The notes: generated by a model from the sequence alone, not told the origin. Positions 18,951 to 28,868 are shown, counted from the first letter of the stretch. The stretch: DNA of 64,000 bases from Marinobacterium rhizophilum DSM 18822 (GCF_000378045.1 NZ_KB899091.1:1-64000), one strand, 5' to 3'. Numbers and translations are program-made.

Positions 18951-19400
18951 TTATGAATGATTGATTTCGACACTGGCCGTTATTGAGTTTCTGATAAAAC
19001 AGTTTTTGTGCGCACCGTTATGAATTTTGGCAATTGTGGCCTGATCCGGACGCTTGTCACCACTAAAAACGACCTTTGGCGTCAGAATTACACGAGTAAT
19101 TTCCATTCCGCCTTTTGAACCTTTCTCCAGAAAACCCTGTGGATTGTCCTCATAGGTCTCTACGCAAAAACCCTGAAATTCTGCGATCGCCAAAAAAAAC
19201 AACATATGGCAGCTGGAGACGGCGCTCACGAGCATCTGCTCTGGATCAGCGCAATTGGGATCGCCTTTAAATTCTACAGACGCAGAAACATCAAGCTGCT
19301 GGTTGCCACTCAAAGTAACAACGTGATTACGAGAGTATGTCGTTGAATCTGAGCTGTGTGGATACCGGCGCCAGTTTATTGCTGCTTCATGTATAGACAT
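18951..19400 (-). CDS. OsmC-family protein
   Basis: 149 aa. It fits the OsmC/Ohr fold family: N-terminal beta region MSIHEAAINWRRY, central helix with ADPEQMLVSAVSSCHM carrying the first Cys, and a second Cys in HKNCFIRN. Such proteins are thiol peroxidases that reduce organic hydroperoxides, usually with lipoyl proteins as electron donors. The lipoamide-dehydrogenase-like gene divergently placed at 19961 may be relevant to that. I chose the ATG at 19400 because it gives the family's usual start and has AAGGT upstream; in-frame ATGs at 19424 and 19454 are alternatives. Confidence 0.82.
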   Translation of the reverse strand: MSIHEAAINWRRYPHSSDSTTYSRNHVVTLSGNQQLDVSASVEFKGDPNCADPEQMLVSAVSSCHMLFFLAIAEFQGFCVETYEDNPQGFLEKGSKGGMEITRVILTPKVVFSGDKRPDQATIAKIHNGAHKNCFIRNSITASVEINHS

Positions 19401-19454
19401 TTCATAGAACCTTTTTATATCCATTTCCGACAGTGATAATCCTAACAAAGCCAT

Positions 19455-19960
19455 CTCTTTTCTGTAAACTGACGCTTCCTAAGCACATAGTTAACGAAAG
19501 CTAATCCAAGGCACTGCTCGAGATGATTAGCCCACATGAAAACCCACGCAGCAAACACAGCAAGAAACCTGCTTTCGATCTAACTCATGCTGTTCAATAT
19601 AGCAGTAGATTGGACCCAGGCGCGCAGTGACGGGCCCCGTAGCCAGGATTGGTGGTCACGCTCCGCTTTGCCCACCCTGCAGCGGGGTACCGATTTGTGA
19701 GACATCAAACAGTAGCATTACAAATGCTAAGCATTGCGATTAGGAAGCATCGTTTTACAGGTAGCGTCTGACACGATAGTTTTACTCTTATGTTGGTGAA
19801 TTGAAGACCCTCCCATGATCGTTTCGGTTTGGGCGTAATGGAGATTAAACCACTGACACGAACGCTTTAGATAAAAGCGTTGTTAGATACCCAAAACCGA
19901 GCTAATGCCTTCATTTTACACCACCTTGGTGATAACGAGAGCCAACGGAGCAAGCCAAAG
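19455..19960. other. Intergenic region between divergent OsmC and flavoprotein genes
   Basis: No gene is seen in these 506 bp. The region must hold the promoters of both flanking transcription units; no box pair stood out enough to call. Confidence 0.4.
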
Positions 19961-21337
19961 ATGAAAACTATCGACGTCGAGTATGCAATTATTGGGGCTG
20001 GGACAGCAGGATTAGGCGCATACTCCAAAATACGTCGCGAGACGGATAGCCTCGTTATGATCCAAGATGGTCCCTACGGTACCACCTGTGCGCGAGTAGG
20101 TTGCATGCCCAGCAAACTACTGATTACAGCGGCCGATTATGCGCACCATATCGATACCAGCGAGTTCTTTGGCGTAAAAAGCGAGGGCAGCGTAGATGGA
20201 AGTAAAGTGCTGGAACGACTACGCAGGGAACGGGACCAACGATTTGTAGGGCGCAATCTTCAGTATATAGAAAAGATACCAGCGCACCATAAAATTGACG
20301 GGCGCGCCCGTTTTATCGCACCAGGTCACCTGCTTGTTGGGGAAGATGTCGAAGTCAGGGCAAAAAAAATCATTCTTGCTTGTGGCTCAAGGCCCGAAGT
20401 CAGTGAAGTGTTCGAGCCCGTGATGTCACGCGTCCTTACCAGCGATACGATATTCGAAATAACTGACCTGCCTCGCTCCGTTGCTGTAATTGGTCTGGGG
20501 GTTATCGCGCTGGAACTAGGGCAAGCGCTGCATCGCCTGGGTGTTGATACGACGCTGTATGGTCGCTCTGGCAGAATTGGCGGCCTTACAAGTCCTGACC
20601 TGCAGCAGGAAACCCTCAAAATACTCAGCAACCAGCTGGAGATCTATCCCAGCGGAACCCTGGAGAAAACATGGGAGGATGATGGCGCCTGGATCCAATA
20701 CCAACAATCAAATGGCGAGACGGTGACCAAGGTATTCGACCGAGTACTGGTTGCGACAGGCAGGGTGTCCAATGTCGATCGCTTGAATCTCAAGGCTGCA
20801 GGTGTCGGCAGTGTTGAGTACGGCGACGTTTCTTTCGATCCCAAAACGTTGTCCTACCCCGGCCACCCCATTTTCATCGCAGGCGATGCAACCGACATTT
20901 TACCGGTATGGCACGAAGCCTTCGATGAGGGCCGTATCGTAGCGGACAATGCACTGAACTACCCGAATACAGTGGACGCCAAACGTCGAACGCCCCTGAT
21001 GATCTACTTTACCGACCCGCAAATGGCGATCGTTGGCAAAACTTACCGGGAACTGCAGGACCAGGAAATTGTCATTGGCGACCTGCCATTCGATAGCCCC
21101 CGGCATGTTGTTTGGAACAAGGTCGATGGGCGCATTCAAGTGTATCTGGAGGCCAGCACCGGAAAGATCCTGGGGGCAGAGCTGCTCGGCTACCAAGCCG
21201 AACACCTTGCTCACATACTGGCACTGGCCATCACGCACAAGATGACAGCCGAGCAGGTACTGGAGATGCCCATTTACCATCCGAGTGCCGAAGAGCTCTT
21301 ACGGGACGTCTTGGAAAACGCCCAGCGTAAAAGATAG
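19961..21337 (+). CDS. Dihydrolipoamide-dehydrogenase-like flavoprotein (class I disulfide oxidoreductase)
   Basis: 458 aa. The FAD-binding GAGTAGLGA is followed by the redox pair CARVGCMPSK, an NAD-binding segment VIGLGVIALELGQ, the second FAD contact FIAGDATDILP, and a C-terminal dimerisation domain. The terminal His-Glu catalytic dyad common to lipoamide dehydrogenases appears in YHPSAEEL. It reoxidises a dithiol (dihydrolipoyl group or similar) with NAD+. It does not lie with E1/E2 dehydrogenase subunits, so its partner may be the OsmC-like protein or another lipoyl protein. The ATG at 19961 is preferred over an upstream TTG at 19880 because the flavoprotein fold begins just after it. Confidence 0.85.
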   Translation: MKTIDVEYAIIGAGTAGLGAYSKIRRETDSLVMIQDGPYGTTCARVGCMPSKLLITAADYAHHIDTSEFFGVKSEGSVDGSKVLERLRRERDQRFVGRNLQYIEKIPAHHKIDGRARFIAPGHLLVGEDVEVRAKKIILACGSRPEVSEVFEPVMSRVLTSDTIFEITDLPRSVAVIGLGVIALELGQALHRLGVDTTLYGRSGRIGGLTSPDLQQETLKILSNQLEIYPSGTLEKTWEDDGAWIQYQQSNGETVTKVFDRVLVATGRVSNVDRLNLKAAGVGSVEYGDVSFDPKTLSYPGHPIFIAGDATDILPVWHEAFDEGRIVADNALNYPNTVDAKRRTPLMIYFTDPQMAIVGKTYRELQDQEIVIGDLPFDSPRHVVWNKVDGRIQVYLEASTGKILGAELLGYQAEHLAHILALAITHKMTAEQVLEMPIYHPSAEELLRDVLENAQRKR

Positions 21338-21355
21338 AATTCCGCCCTATCGAGT

Positions 21356-21470
21356 TGTCCGTCACCCCACAAAAACAGGCGCAAGTGCGTGAACGTGCTG
21401 GTTTTCGTGGGGTTCGCATTGCCCTGCGGGCAATGATGAAGCAGGGATGCTTCATGTATTGACCCGCCAC
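21356..21470 (+). repeat. Composite palindromic repeat, copy 2 (partial)
   Basis: It contains CATTGCCC-tgc-GGGCAATG and TGAAGCA-gggA-TGCTTCA hairpins and a decayed CCCGCC end, in the same order as copy 1. The region before them (CACCCCACAAAAACAGGCGC onward) matches copy 3 almost base for base. It follows the flavoprotein gene and, with inverted copy 3, brackets pabB. Confidence 0.8.
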
Positions 21471-21871
21471 GTTGATACTTACCGAGCCCCGGGTCGTACA
21501 TTGCCCCTTTTTCGGTACGCGCAGCGCATTCAGGGCCTTGAGGCGACTGTGCCTGAAGGTCCTTCATGCGGACCGGTTTTTTGCCGATCCTCGTGAATTG
21601 AAGCAGCCTTTTGGCCGGCACTTTGCCGATAAGGCTTTCGAAGGGGCCGGCGTCGTGATCAAAGCACAGCATATAGGCTTGGTGATGCGCGGCGTTGAGC
21701 GGCGCTGAAAAGCAGAGCGGTTTCATTAAGACCTTGATGATGCTCGGCCAATTGCGCCAAAACGGCGCCGCGCGCCGAATGCCTCTCTTGCCAACTGAGC
21801 CACCACGGTAGCCTGTAGGACGCGGACTTCGATTCTGCAAATTCCACTAAACTAGAGTGCCACTTTGCCTG

Positions 21872-23290
21872 ATGACCACCTGCAAGCTGTCCGCACCAAG
21901 AATCTCCCTGCCCTACCCTGACGACAGCGCATTACTGTTCGAGCGGCTGCGCCATCTCCCTTACCCGGTGTTTCTCGACAGCGGGCAGCGGGGCCTTTCT
22001 CGGGGGAGATTCGACATCATCAGCGCGGCACCGAGGTTCCGCGTGGTCTCGCACAGGGGGCGCTGCTGGAAAGAGTCCACCGAAGGTGAACGCATTCCCC
22101 TTGGCGATGCCCCCTTCATGGCCCTAAAGCGGATCATCGACGCAGAAGCCCACGGGGACGGGGACCCCGACCTCCCCTTCATAGGAGGCGCAGTCGGGTA
22201 TTTCGCCTACGACCTGGCGAGAACGCTGGAATCATTGCCCGAACTGGCGCAACGGGATATCGACCTGCCAGAAATGCAGGTTGGCATCTATGACTGGGCG
22301 CTGGTAATCGACCATGAGAAACGCCTCGCTACCCTGGTCTGCCACCAGGCGGAATTTCTGCCCCAGCTACGGCAGTTACATGAGCTGTTGAGCGCAAGCC
22401 AATCTCATCCAACGGGATCATTTTCCCTGAACACGCCCTTTGCAGCGAACATGAATCGGCAACAATACGGTGAAAGGTTTCGACGGATAATCGACTATAT
22501 TGAGGCCGGTGACTGCTACCAGGTCAACCTGGCCCAACGCTTTAGCGCCGAGTTCACTGGCGACAGCTGGCGCGCATACCGGGCGTTGCGCGAAGTGGCC
22601 CCAACGCCCTTTGCAGCCTACCTGTCGACGCCTTCCGGTGACCTGCTGAGCCTGTCCCCGGAACGCTTTATTCAAAGCTGCGGGATCGAGGTGGAAACCA
22701 AACCGATAAAGGGCACCCGCCCACGCGGCCAGACTGCCAGCGAAGACATCCGCCTGGCCGAAGCCCTTCGCCACAGCCCCAAGGACCGCGCCGAGAATCT
22801 CATGATCGTGGATTTGCTGCGCAACGATCTGGGTAAAACTTGCTCTATCGGCTCAGTGCGTGTCCCCAAGCTGTTCGAAGTCGAAACCTACGCCAACGTC
22901 CATCACCTGGTATCCACCATTTGCGGCCGCCTGGACCATCCCGGCAAATCACTGGACCTGCTGCAGGGTTGCTTTCCGGGCGGATCAATTACCGGGGCAC
23001 CGAAAATCCGATCGATGGAAGTGATCGAGGAGCAAGAACCCCACCGACGCAGCGCCTATTGCGGCTCCATCGGTTACATCGGCTTCAACGGTCGCATGGA
23101 TACCAGTATCTGTATTCGTACACTGATTGCCACTCAGGGACAGCTGTATTGCTGGGCAGGTGGCGGCATCGTTGCCGATTCAAATTGCGATGCCGAGTAT
23201 CAGGAGACCTTCGACAAGGTGAACAACCTGTTGCAAACACTCGAGCACAGGTTCTTGCACACTGCGCTTGACAACCAGGCACAGATCTAG
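21872..23290 (+). CDS. pabB: Aminodeoxychorismate synthase component I
   Basis: 472 aa. It is a chorismate-utilising enzyme that makes 4-amino-4-deoxychorismate for folate. The diagnostic PIKGTRPRG motif contains the Lys that separates PabB from anthranilate synthase (PIAGT). Other family blocks are GDCYQVNLAQRF, LLSLSPERF, ENLMIVDLLRNDLGK, FPGGSITGAPK and YCGSIGYIGFNG. The glutamine amidotransferase partner PabA is not in the window. The start is uncertain: ATG at 21872 gives MTTCKL, and GTG at 21857 is possible; neither has a strong ribosome site. It is a single gene between inverted copies of the palindromic repeat. Confidence 0.93.
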   Translation: MTTCKLSAPRISLPYPDDSALLFERLRHLPYPVFLDSGQRGLSRGRFDIISAAPRFRVVSHRGRCWKESTEGERIPLGDAPFMALKRIIDAEAHGDGDPDLPFIGGAVGYFAYDLARTLESLPELAQRDIDLPEMQVGIYDWALVIDHEKRLATLVCHQAEFLPQLRQLHELLSASQSHPTGSFSLNTPFAANMNRQQYGERFRRIIDYIEAGDCYQVNLAQRFSAEFTGDSWRAYRALREVAPTPFAAYLSTPSGDLLSLSPERFIQSCGIEVETKPIKGTRPRGQTASEDIRLAEALRHSPKDRAENLMIVDLLRNDLGKTCSIGSVRVPKLFEVETYANVHHLVSTICGRLDHPGKSLDLLQGCFPGGSITGAPKIRSMEVIEEQEPHRRSAYCGSIGYIGFNGRMDTSICIRTLIATQGQLYCWAGGGIVADSNCDAEYQETFDKVNNLLQTLEHRFLHTALDNQAQI

Positions 23291-23499
23291 GGAAATGGGA
23301 TGGATTCCCCCTCCATCGGCAACTGTTTACCTGATGGGTAGTTGATACTATTTACCGGGTAATGAATGACCGGGCAATGAAACAGGCCGCCCTCGCCAAT
23401 TCCATCGTTGCCCTTGAAAATCGCGCGGAATTTTGCGAAATCCCTGAAATTTGACGATCAACGTCTCCCTTTGAATCTTTACCTCGCCAAAGATATTAA

Positions 23500-23618
23500 T
23501 CCGGCGGGTTAATACATGAAGCAGGGATGCTTCATCATTGCCCGCAGGGCAATGCGAACCCCACGAAAACCAGCACGTTCACGCACTTGCGCCTGTTTTG
23601 TGGGGTGACGGACAACTA
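23500..23618 (-). repeat. Composite palindromic repeat, copy 3 (inverted)
   Basis: The reverse complement matches copy 2 over about 110 bp, including the GGGCAATG and TGAAGCA hairpins and the CCCGCCGG end. It lies after pabB in the opposite orientation to copy 2. Confidence 0.8.
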
Positions 23619-23766
23619 GGATGTCTATTTGTCCACCAGGTTAATAGTATTCATAAATTGATAATCAAGCACTAGCAGAGCTAAACAACCTGCTTAGAAA
23701 ACGTCGTTTTACAGCGAAGCCCCCCCTTCTTAAGATGTATCAGAACACTAGCGTCAGCGCTTGTTT

Positions 23767-23789
23767 GTACTATGGAGTCACCATAGTGC
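23767..23789. promoter_or_regulatory. Palindrome upstream of the BCCT gene
   Basis: A perfect 7-bp inverted repeat ACTATGG-agtca-CCATAGT (23769-23787) about 130 bp before the transporter start. Two weaker inverted repeats follow (AATCCT-ttct-AGGATT and TTTCGC...GCGAAA). This could be an operator; the binding protein is unknown, with the downstream Lrp-type regulator one candidate. Confidence 0.4.
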
Positions 23790-23916
23790 CAGCTTAGTTC
23801 TGCAAAAGGCCTGTTTTAATCCTTTCTAGGATTGATGAATTTCGCAAAGATGATGTCGCGAAATATAACAATAACGAGAAAACCATATCGATCCCGATAC
23901 GGGTGAGGAGTGTTGA

Positions 23917-25500
23917 ATGAACGTGGGTTTAAACACCGACAGTGCTGTCGTAGCAAATGTGTACGATACGGATTATGAGGTCGGCCGGGACAACGTTAAG
24001 GTCATGGGGATGGATGTCCATAACCCCGTATTTGGCGTTAGTGCAGGCTTCATTCTACTGTTTATTATTGGCACTCTGCTGTTCCCCGCTGAAGCCAAGG
24101 TCGCATTGACCGGCGCACGGGGCTGGTCGATTGATAATTTCGACTGGCTATTCATGATTGGCGGTAATATTTTTGTGCTTTTCTGCCTGGCGCTGATTGT
24201 GCTGCCAGTGGGCAAGATCCGCCTGGGTGGGGCTGCTGCAAAACCCGAGTTTTCGACCATGTCCTGGTTCTCAATGCTGTTTGCCGCCGGTATGGGCATC
24301 GGCCTGATGTTCTGGAGTGTAGCGGAGCCTGTGGCTTACTACACAGACTGGTACGGCACGCCGCTGAACGTGGCCCCCAGAACCGCAGAAGGTGCGAACC
24401 TGGCGCTGGGTGCAACCATGTATCACTGGGGGCTTCACCCTTGGGCAATTTACGGCGTTGTTGCTCTGGCGCTGGCCTACTTCTGCTACAACAAAGGTCT
24501 GCCCATGACCATTCGCTCCGCCTTCTACCCGCTGCTGGGTGAGAAATGCTGGGGACCGATCGGTCATGTGATCGACATTCTGGCGGTGCTGGCAACCATC
24601 TTTGGTCTGGCGACATCCCTGGGCCTGGGTGCACAGCAGGCGTCCGGCGGCCTGAACTACCTGTTTGGTATCGAAAACAGCCTGACCACCCAGATCGTGG
24701 TAATCGTCTGTGTGACCGCCGTGGCGCTGCTGTCCGTTGCCCGAGGTCTGGATGGCGGCGTGAAGCTGCTGAGTAACGTCAACATGATTATTGCGGCCGG
24801 CCTGGTAGGGCTGGTGATTGTCATCGGCCCGACACTGCAAATCTTTGGTTCGATTGGCAGCATCGTGGGAAGTTATGTAGAAAACATTGTACCGCTGAGC
24901 AACTGGATCGGCCGTGAAGACGGCACCTGGTTCCACGGCTGGACGGTTTTCTACTGGGCCTGGTGGGTATCCTGGTCTCCGTTCGTGGGCATGTTTATCG
25001 CCCGTGTATCCCGTGGCCGCACCGTGCGCGAGTTTTTGACTGCGGTACTGCTGGTACCGACCCTGGTGACAGCGATCTGGATGGGGGCCTTTGGTGGCAC
25101 CGCTATTGAACAGGCCCAATCTGGTGTTGGTGCGCTGGCCAACGGCATCGGTGATGTCTCCCTGGCGATGTTCCAGATGTTCGAGAATATGCCGCTGAGC
25201 ATGCTGATGTCTTCTGTGGCCGTGTTGCTGGTGCTGGTATTCTTCGTCACCTCGGCGGACTCCGGCTCCCTGGTGATCGACAGCATCACTTCGGGTGGCA
25301 AGACAGACGCCCCCATGATCCAGCGGCTGTTCTGGGCGTCCCTGGTGGGCATCATTGCCGCAGTACTGCTGGTGGGTGGCGGTTCCGAAGCCCTGACGGC
25401 CTTGCAGGCGGCGGCGATTACCACCGGCCTTCCATTCACGCTGGTCTTGCTGCTGATGTGCCTGAGCCTCTATAAAGGTCTCAAATCAGAAGGACGCTAG
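23917..25500 (+). CDS. BCCT-family transporter (betaine/carnitine/choline/DMSP type)
   Basis: 527 aa with about 12 hydrophobic helices. Family signatures are GMGIGLMFWSVAEPV, MYHWGLHPWAIYG and WAWWVSWSPFVGMFIARVSRGRTVREF. BCCT carriers import quaternary ammonium compounds or the sulfonium analogue DMSP with Na+ or H+. No long cytoplasmic tail of the osmosensing BetP type is present, so a nutritional role is as likely as osmoprotection. The ATG has a GAGGAG ribosome site. Proximity to the DmdA-like/C1 module suggests it imports the substrate of that pathway; this is inference. A strong terminator follows. Confidence 0.92.
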   Translation: MNVGLNTDSAVVANVYDTDYEVGRDNVKVMGMDVHNPVFGVSAGFILLFIIGTLLFPAEAKVALTGARGWSIDNFDWLFMIGGNIFVLFCLALIVLPVGKIRLGGAAAKPEFSTMSWFSMLFAAGMGIGLMFWSVAEPVAYYTDWYGTPLNVAPRTAEGANLALGATMYHWGLHPWAIYGVVALALAYFCYNKGLPMTIRSAFYPLLGEKCWGPIGHVIDILAVLATIFGLATSLGLGAQQASGGLNYLFGIENSLTTQIVVIVCVTAVALLSVARGLDGGVKLLSNVNMIIAAGLVGLVIVIGPTLQIFGSIGSIVGSYVENIVPLSNWIGREDGTWFHGWTVFYWAWWVSWSPFVGMFIARVSRGRTVREFLTAVLLVPTLVTAIWMGAFGGTAIEQAQSGVGALANGIGDVSLAMFQMFENMPLSMLMSSVAVLLVLVFFVTSADSGSLVIDSITSGGKTDAPMIQRLFWASLVGIIAAVLLVGGGSEALTALQAAAITTGLPFTLVLLLMCLSLYKGLKSEGR

Positions 25501-25541
25501 GTTCCCTGGTGCTCCTTTAAAAAAAATCCGGCCTTATGCCG

Positions 25542-25580
25542 AATGCCAGTCAGTTAAACCAACTGACTGGCATTTTTGTT
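25542..25580 (+). terminator. Rho-independent terminator after the BCCT gene
   Basis: A 14-bp perfect stem AATGCCAGTCAGTT/AACTGACTGGCATT (25542-25555, 25561-25574) with loop AAACC and a TTTGTTT tail, 41 bp after the stop. Confidence 0.92.
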
Positions 25581-25689
25581 TCTGACAGGGTAACCGCAGC
25601 GGCAGCTGCTTCAATGTACGTGGATAAAGCCGCTTCGCAAGCGGCCGTGGGCCACGTCTTGTCGGCCAGCGCTCTTCAAGCGATAGACA

Positions 25690-26165
25690 TTAAATCATTG
25701 ATTTTAAAAGTTTTGGTATCTTAAGCCGGGCCAGCACATCTTTCAGATAGACGCAGGATTCATGCCCGCTCCGTTTGGCGGACTGTATCAGGCTCATGAT
25801 GGCCGCTGCGCAATGGTAATCCCCGCGAATAACCCGTTGCTGCGCCTGACGTATAGCCGAGCTTCTCACTGCTGTCCTCACCGTTGCGTTTCAACTGACA
25901 GCCACAGCAAGTCATCGCGTCCGCTTCGCGCCGGGATGTCAGCATCACCCACGTCGTCCAGCAAGCTGATCTGCAAACCGTTGAGTTGCTCACTGCGCTG
26001 GCCGTACTAGTGAACCTTGAGCAAGACCTGCTCTTGGCTCAGTTGCTGGTTACGCAGCTCACTTCGCTGTATCACCTGATCCTGCTGTTCAACCCACGCC
26101 CTCAGCGTTGTCGCCAGTTGACACAGCTGATCGGCAGAGAACTGTGTGAGGTCATGCGTTGTAAC
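25690..26165 (-). pseudogene. Decayed IS66-family transposase (TnpC) with internal deletion
   Basis: Minus-strand fragments in different frames match IS66 TnpC from both ends. MVTTHDLTQFSADQLCQLA through RNQQLSQEQVLLKVH is followed by an in-frame stop, then YGQRSEQLNGLQISLLDDV, the N-terminal leucine-rich part. CGCQLKRNGEDSSEKLGY is the Cys-rich segment. IMSLIQSAKRSGHESCVYL and KDVLARL is the C-terminal segment. The catalytic core between them is missing, so the element is dead. No clear terminal inverted repeats were identified. Confidence 0.7.
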
Positions 26166-26169
26166 CATG

Positions 26170-26780
26170 CCCGGCATGTGCGTCAAAGCCAGCAAGGTCT
26201 GGCGTTGGGCATAACGGCCAATTGCATCACGCCGAACGTTATAGCCTGGCGATCCAGGGCTACACCACTTGGCCGCTCGGACATGGGATCTCGATACGGA
26301 GGCTGTCGGTAAGACTCGAACAAACCTGTTACTTTGGTTGGGCCGGTAACGCCAGCGATACAAAAGCGGGCGATGTAACGGCACATTGCTGCGGGTCCTG
26401 CGGCTCCATTTAGGACCGGGTTGGCATTGAGGCCATGGTCCAACGCGATCCGGGCATCAGAGGCATTCACTGCCCGACCGAAATGCAGAAAAAAATCCGG
26501 AACCCTTGATGCGGATTCCGGATTTTCTCGTGTCTGATCCGCAAGCTAAAGCGCTTAACTGATCGGCATCAGGCCTGATGCCAGCTGTTTTCATAAGCCC
26601 AGCTACAGAATCGATGCAAGAGCGATAGGCTTAACTCATTCTTTCCAAAGGGTCACATCTTTCACGTTTAAAACTAGATTCTGTCGAGCCATGGAAGTAC
26701 TTTCTAGCTCAGGTACCCAGTGTATCCCGTAAAAAAAGCACTCATTCGGTTTTGAAAAAACGTCGGACAGTACGTGAAGT
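26170..26780. other. Gene-poor region with bidirectional terminator hairpin
   Basis: No credible gene. An 11-bp stem AAAATCCGGAA/TTCCGGATTTT (26492-26502, 26516-26526) has A-rich and T-rich flanks on opposite sides, so it can act as a terminator for either strand, including the Lrp-type gene reading in from the right. Confidence 0.55.
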
Positions 26781-27281
26781 CTATACGTTTGTACGACTCT
26801 TAATTTCCATGAGTTGCGACAAGGTGAGTGACGTTGATTTAACTTCCTTGGTTACAACATAAATATAATAGCGATCTATTCCGATCTCTTCGTCGAGCAA
26901 CTGTTCGATTAACGCTTGAAAATCAGACAAGCTGGTTGTAATGACTTTGAGTACATAGTCACAACCTCCGCCAGTCGCGCAGCATTCTACAATCTCGTCA
27001 ATACTCTGAATGCGTTTTTCAAACCGATCGAAATCTGACTTTTTATGTGCATTCAGTGAAATTGTCAGAAAAACCTTGGTGAGGTCGAGAACTCTATCGA
27101 TGGCGACCTGGCCCCGGTAACCCGTTATAAGACCAGAATTTTTGAGCTTGGTGAGTCGAAGCCAGCATGGAGTCGGCGATAAATTAACCAATTCCGCAAG
27201 CCGATTTTTACTTATTTGCCCGTGCTGCTGCACAGCGCTCAAAATACGGATATCGACAGCATCTAGTGCGACTTTTTTCAT
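26781..27281 (-). CDS. Lrp/AsnC-family transcriptional regulator
   Basis: 166 aa. The N-terminal AsnC-type helix-turn-helix (LDAVDIRILSAVQQHGQISKNRLAELVNLSPTPCWLRLTKL) is followed by an alpha/beta RAM-like ligand domain (about 70-150, including CCATGGGCDYVLKVIT). Lrp-type proteins sense amino acids or related small molecules and often control neighbouring catabolic genes. It lies between the BCCT transporter and the folD-metF-dmdA module, so both are candidate targets. Confidence 0.9.
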   Translation of the reverse strand: MKKVALDAVDIRILSAVQQHGQISKNRLAELVNLSPTPCWLRLTKLKNSGLITGYRGQVAIDRVLDLTKVFLTISLNAHKKSDFDRFEKRIQSIDEIVECCATGGGCDYVLKVITTSLSDFQALIEQLLDEEIGIDRYYIYVVTKEVKSTSLTLSQLMEIKSRTNV

Positions 27282-27299
27282 ATTATATTCTTAATGGCA

Positions 27300-27795
27300 C
27301 ATATAGCATCCTGTAGACAGGAGTGTAGTCGCCTAGATGAATATCTTCAATCGTTAAGCTGCGAGACGGGTGTGCAGGAAAATAGTCACCGGCATGGCGA
27401 TCAGCGCGGCCTCGGTCTCCACCGGACACGCCGACCGCAATTCAGTAACCGATCTCGGTGGTAGGCAGGCCCATGGCCTTGGGTAAACAACGACATCGTA
27501 GCGTACAAGACCGAGAATACGGCACCGGTACATACCGATCCTCAGACCCCGGGACAGCAAAAGCTCTAACTGCTGCCCGCCTGCGGTCTCTCCAACCGGA
27601 GCATCGGGCCGGGTTATCATCAGCGGTAGTGGCGGCAGGGGTCAGCTTTTGGCAAAACAGCATTTAAGGCAGCAGCAGGACGGCGAGTTATGACGCCTTC
27701 TCTCCATCACCTGCATTTAAATACCGAGAAGCGACCCGTGCCGTGAACAGGATATGGCGGTGAAGCAGTACCTGCTCATATCGTTTTTCTGTCTA
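27300..27795. other. Region without recognisable gene
   Basis: About 500 bp between the Lrp-type gene and folD. Short frames exist (for example minus strand 27354-27620, 88 aa), but none resembles a known family and none has a good ribosome site. Nothing further can be supported. Confidence 0.4.
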
Positions 27796-28689
27796 TTAGG
27801 CGGCCAGGCCTTTAGGTTCAGGAAGGGAATGCGCGCGGCAGCATGCCGTTACTGTATTAGCCAGTAGACAAGCAATGGTCATCGGACCGACACCGCCGGG
27901 CACCGGCGTAATCGCTCCTGCAACCTCTTTGGCGGCATCGTAATCGACGTCGCCAACCAGCCGCGTCGTACCGTCACCCTGGTCGATGCGATTGATACCC
28001 ACATCAATCACTATTGCACCCGTTTTGATCCAATCGCCCTGTACGAATAGAGGCCGACCAACAGCGGCGACGACGATATCTGCACCACGCAATATGTCCG
28101 GCAGATTCTTCGTACGCGAATGGGCCACAGTTACTGTGCAACTCTCTCTCAGCAGCAGCTGCGCCATGGGTTTGCCGACGATGTTCGAACGCCCGATCAC
28201 CACCGCATTTAACCCTGCCAGGCTACCGCAATACTCACGAAGCATCATGAGGCACCCCAAAGGGGTGCAAGGCACCATAGCCTTCTGCCCAGTGGCAAGC
28301 AGCCCCGCATTGGAAATATGAAACCCATCCACATCCTTGGCCGGATCAATCGCATTGATCACCAACGCTTCGTCAATATGCTGCGGCAAGGGAAGCTGGA
28401 CGAGGATACCATGTACCGATGGATCAAGATTGAGCTGCTTAATCAGCGCCAAAAGTTCGGCTTCGGGGGTATCTGCGGGCAACTTGTACTCGTAGGAGTG
28501 CATGCCAACCTCGACGGTCTGCTTTCCCTTCGAGCGGACATAGACCTGAGATGCAGGATCATCTCCGACTAGTACAACCGCAAGGCCCGGAGTTATCCCA
28601 TGTGTCTGTTTGAGGTGCGAAACATGTTCAGCCACACTTTCACGTAGTATCGCTGCGAATGCCTTACCGTCGATAATCCGAGCAGTCAT
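27796..28689 (-). CDS. folD: Methylenetetrahydrofolate dehydrogenase/cyclohydrolase FolD
   Basis: 297 aa. FolD oxidises 5,10-methylene-THF to methenyl-THF with NADP+ and hydrolyses it to 10-formyl-THF. Family motifs are [21 protein letters not shown] with the catalytic Lys, [38 protein letters not shown] and [11 protein letters not shown]. The ATG at 28689 has a perfect AAGGAGG ribosome site; an upstream TTG/ATG extension is rejected. It is the third gene of the minus-strand order dmdA1-metF-like-folD and supplies the middle step of C1 oxidation. It may be a second folD in addition to a housekeeping copy elsewhere. Confidence 0.95.
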   Translation of the reverse strand: MTARIIDGKAFAAILRESVAEHVSHLKQTHGITPGLAVVLVGDDPASQVYVRSKGKQTVEVGMHSYEYKLPADTPEAELLALIKQLNLDPSVHGILVQLPLPQHIDEALVINAIDPAKDVDGFHISNAGLLATGQKAMVPCTPLGCLMMLREYCGSLAGLNAVVIGRSNIVGKPMAQLLLRESCTVTVAHSRTKNLPDILRGADIVVAAVGRPLFVQGDWIKTGAIVIDVGINRIDQGDGTTRLVGDVDYDAAKEVAGAITPVPGGVGPMTIACLLANTVTACCRAHSLPEPKGLAA

Positions 28690-28868
28690 GTCTGCCTCCT
28701 TCACAGTTTGCGCGCCGCCTGAATAGATTAACAACCTGTAAGATCGGCGCGTTTATATTTGTCATTTTTTATGCAGTTAAACTCCGCAAAACAACTGCGG
28801 TCGACCAGCCTCGAAAAACAAACAGGGGTCCCTTTACGAGGGGCAGTACCGTTTGCTATTTCCTGGCT

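Noticed and set aside
21778-21848. A degenerate tRNA-like sequence before pabB (CTCTTGCCAACTGAGCCACC and TTCGATTCTGC)
   Set aside because: The D-arm-like piece is on one strand and the T-loop-like piece on the other, with no acceptor pairing.
21872-23290. Anthranilate synthase component I (TrpE)
   Set aside because: The PIKGT motif with Lys is the PabB signature; TrpE has PIAGT, and no trpG/trpD genes are adjacent.
27354-27663. Short minus-strand frames between the Lrp-type gene and folD
   Set aside because: No recognised motif or start signal; low-complexity basic translation typical of chance frames.
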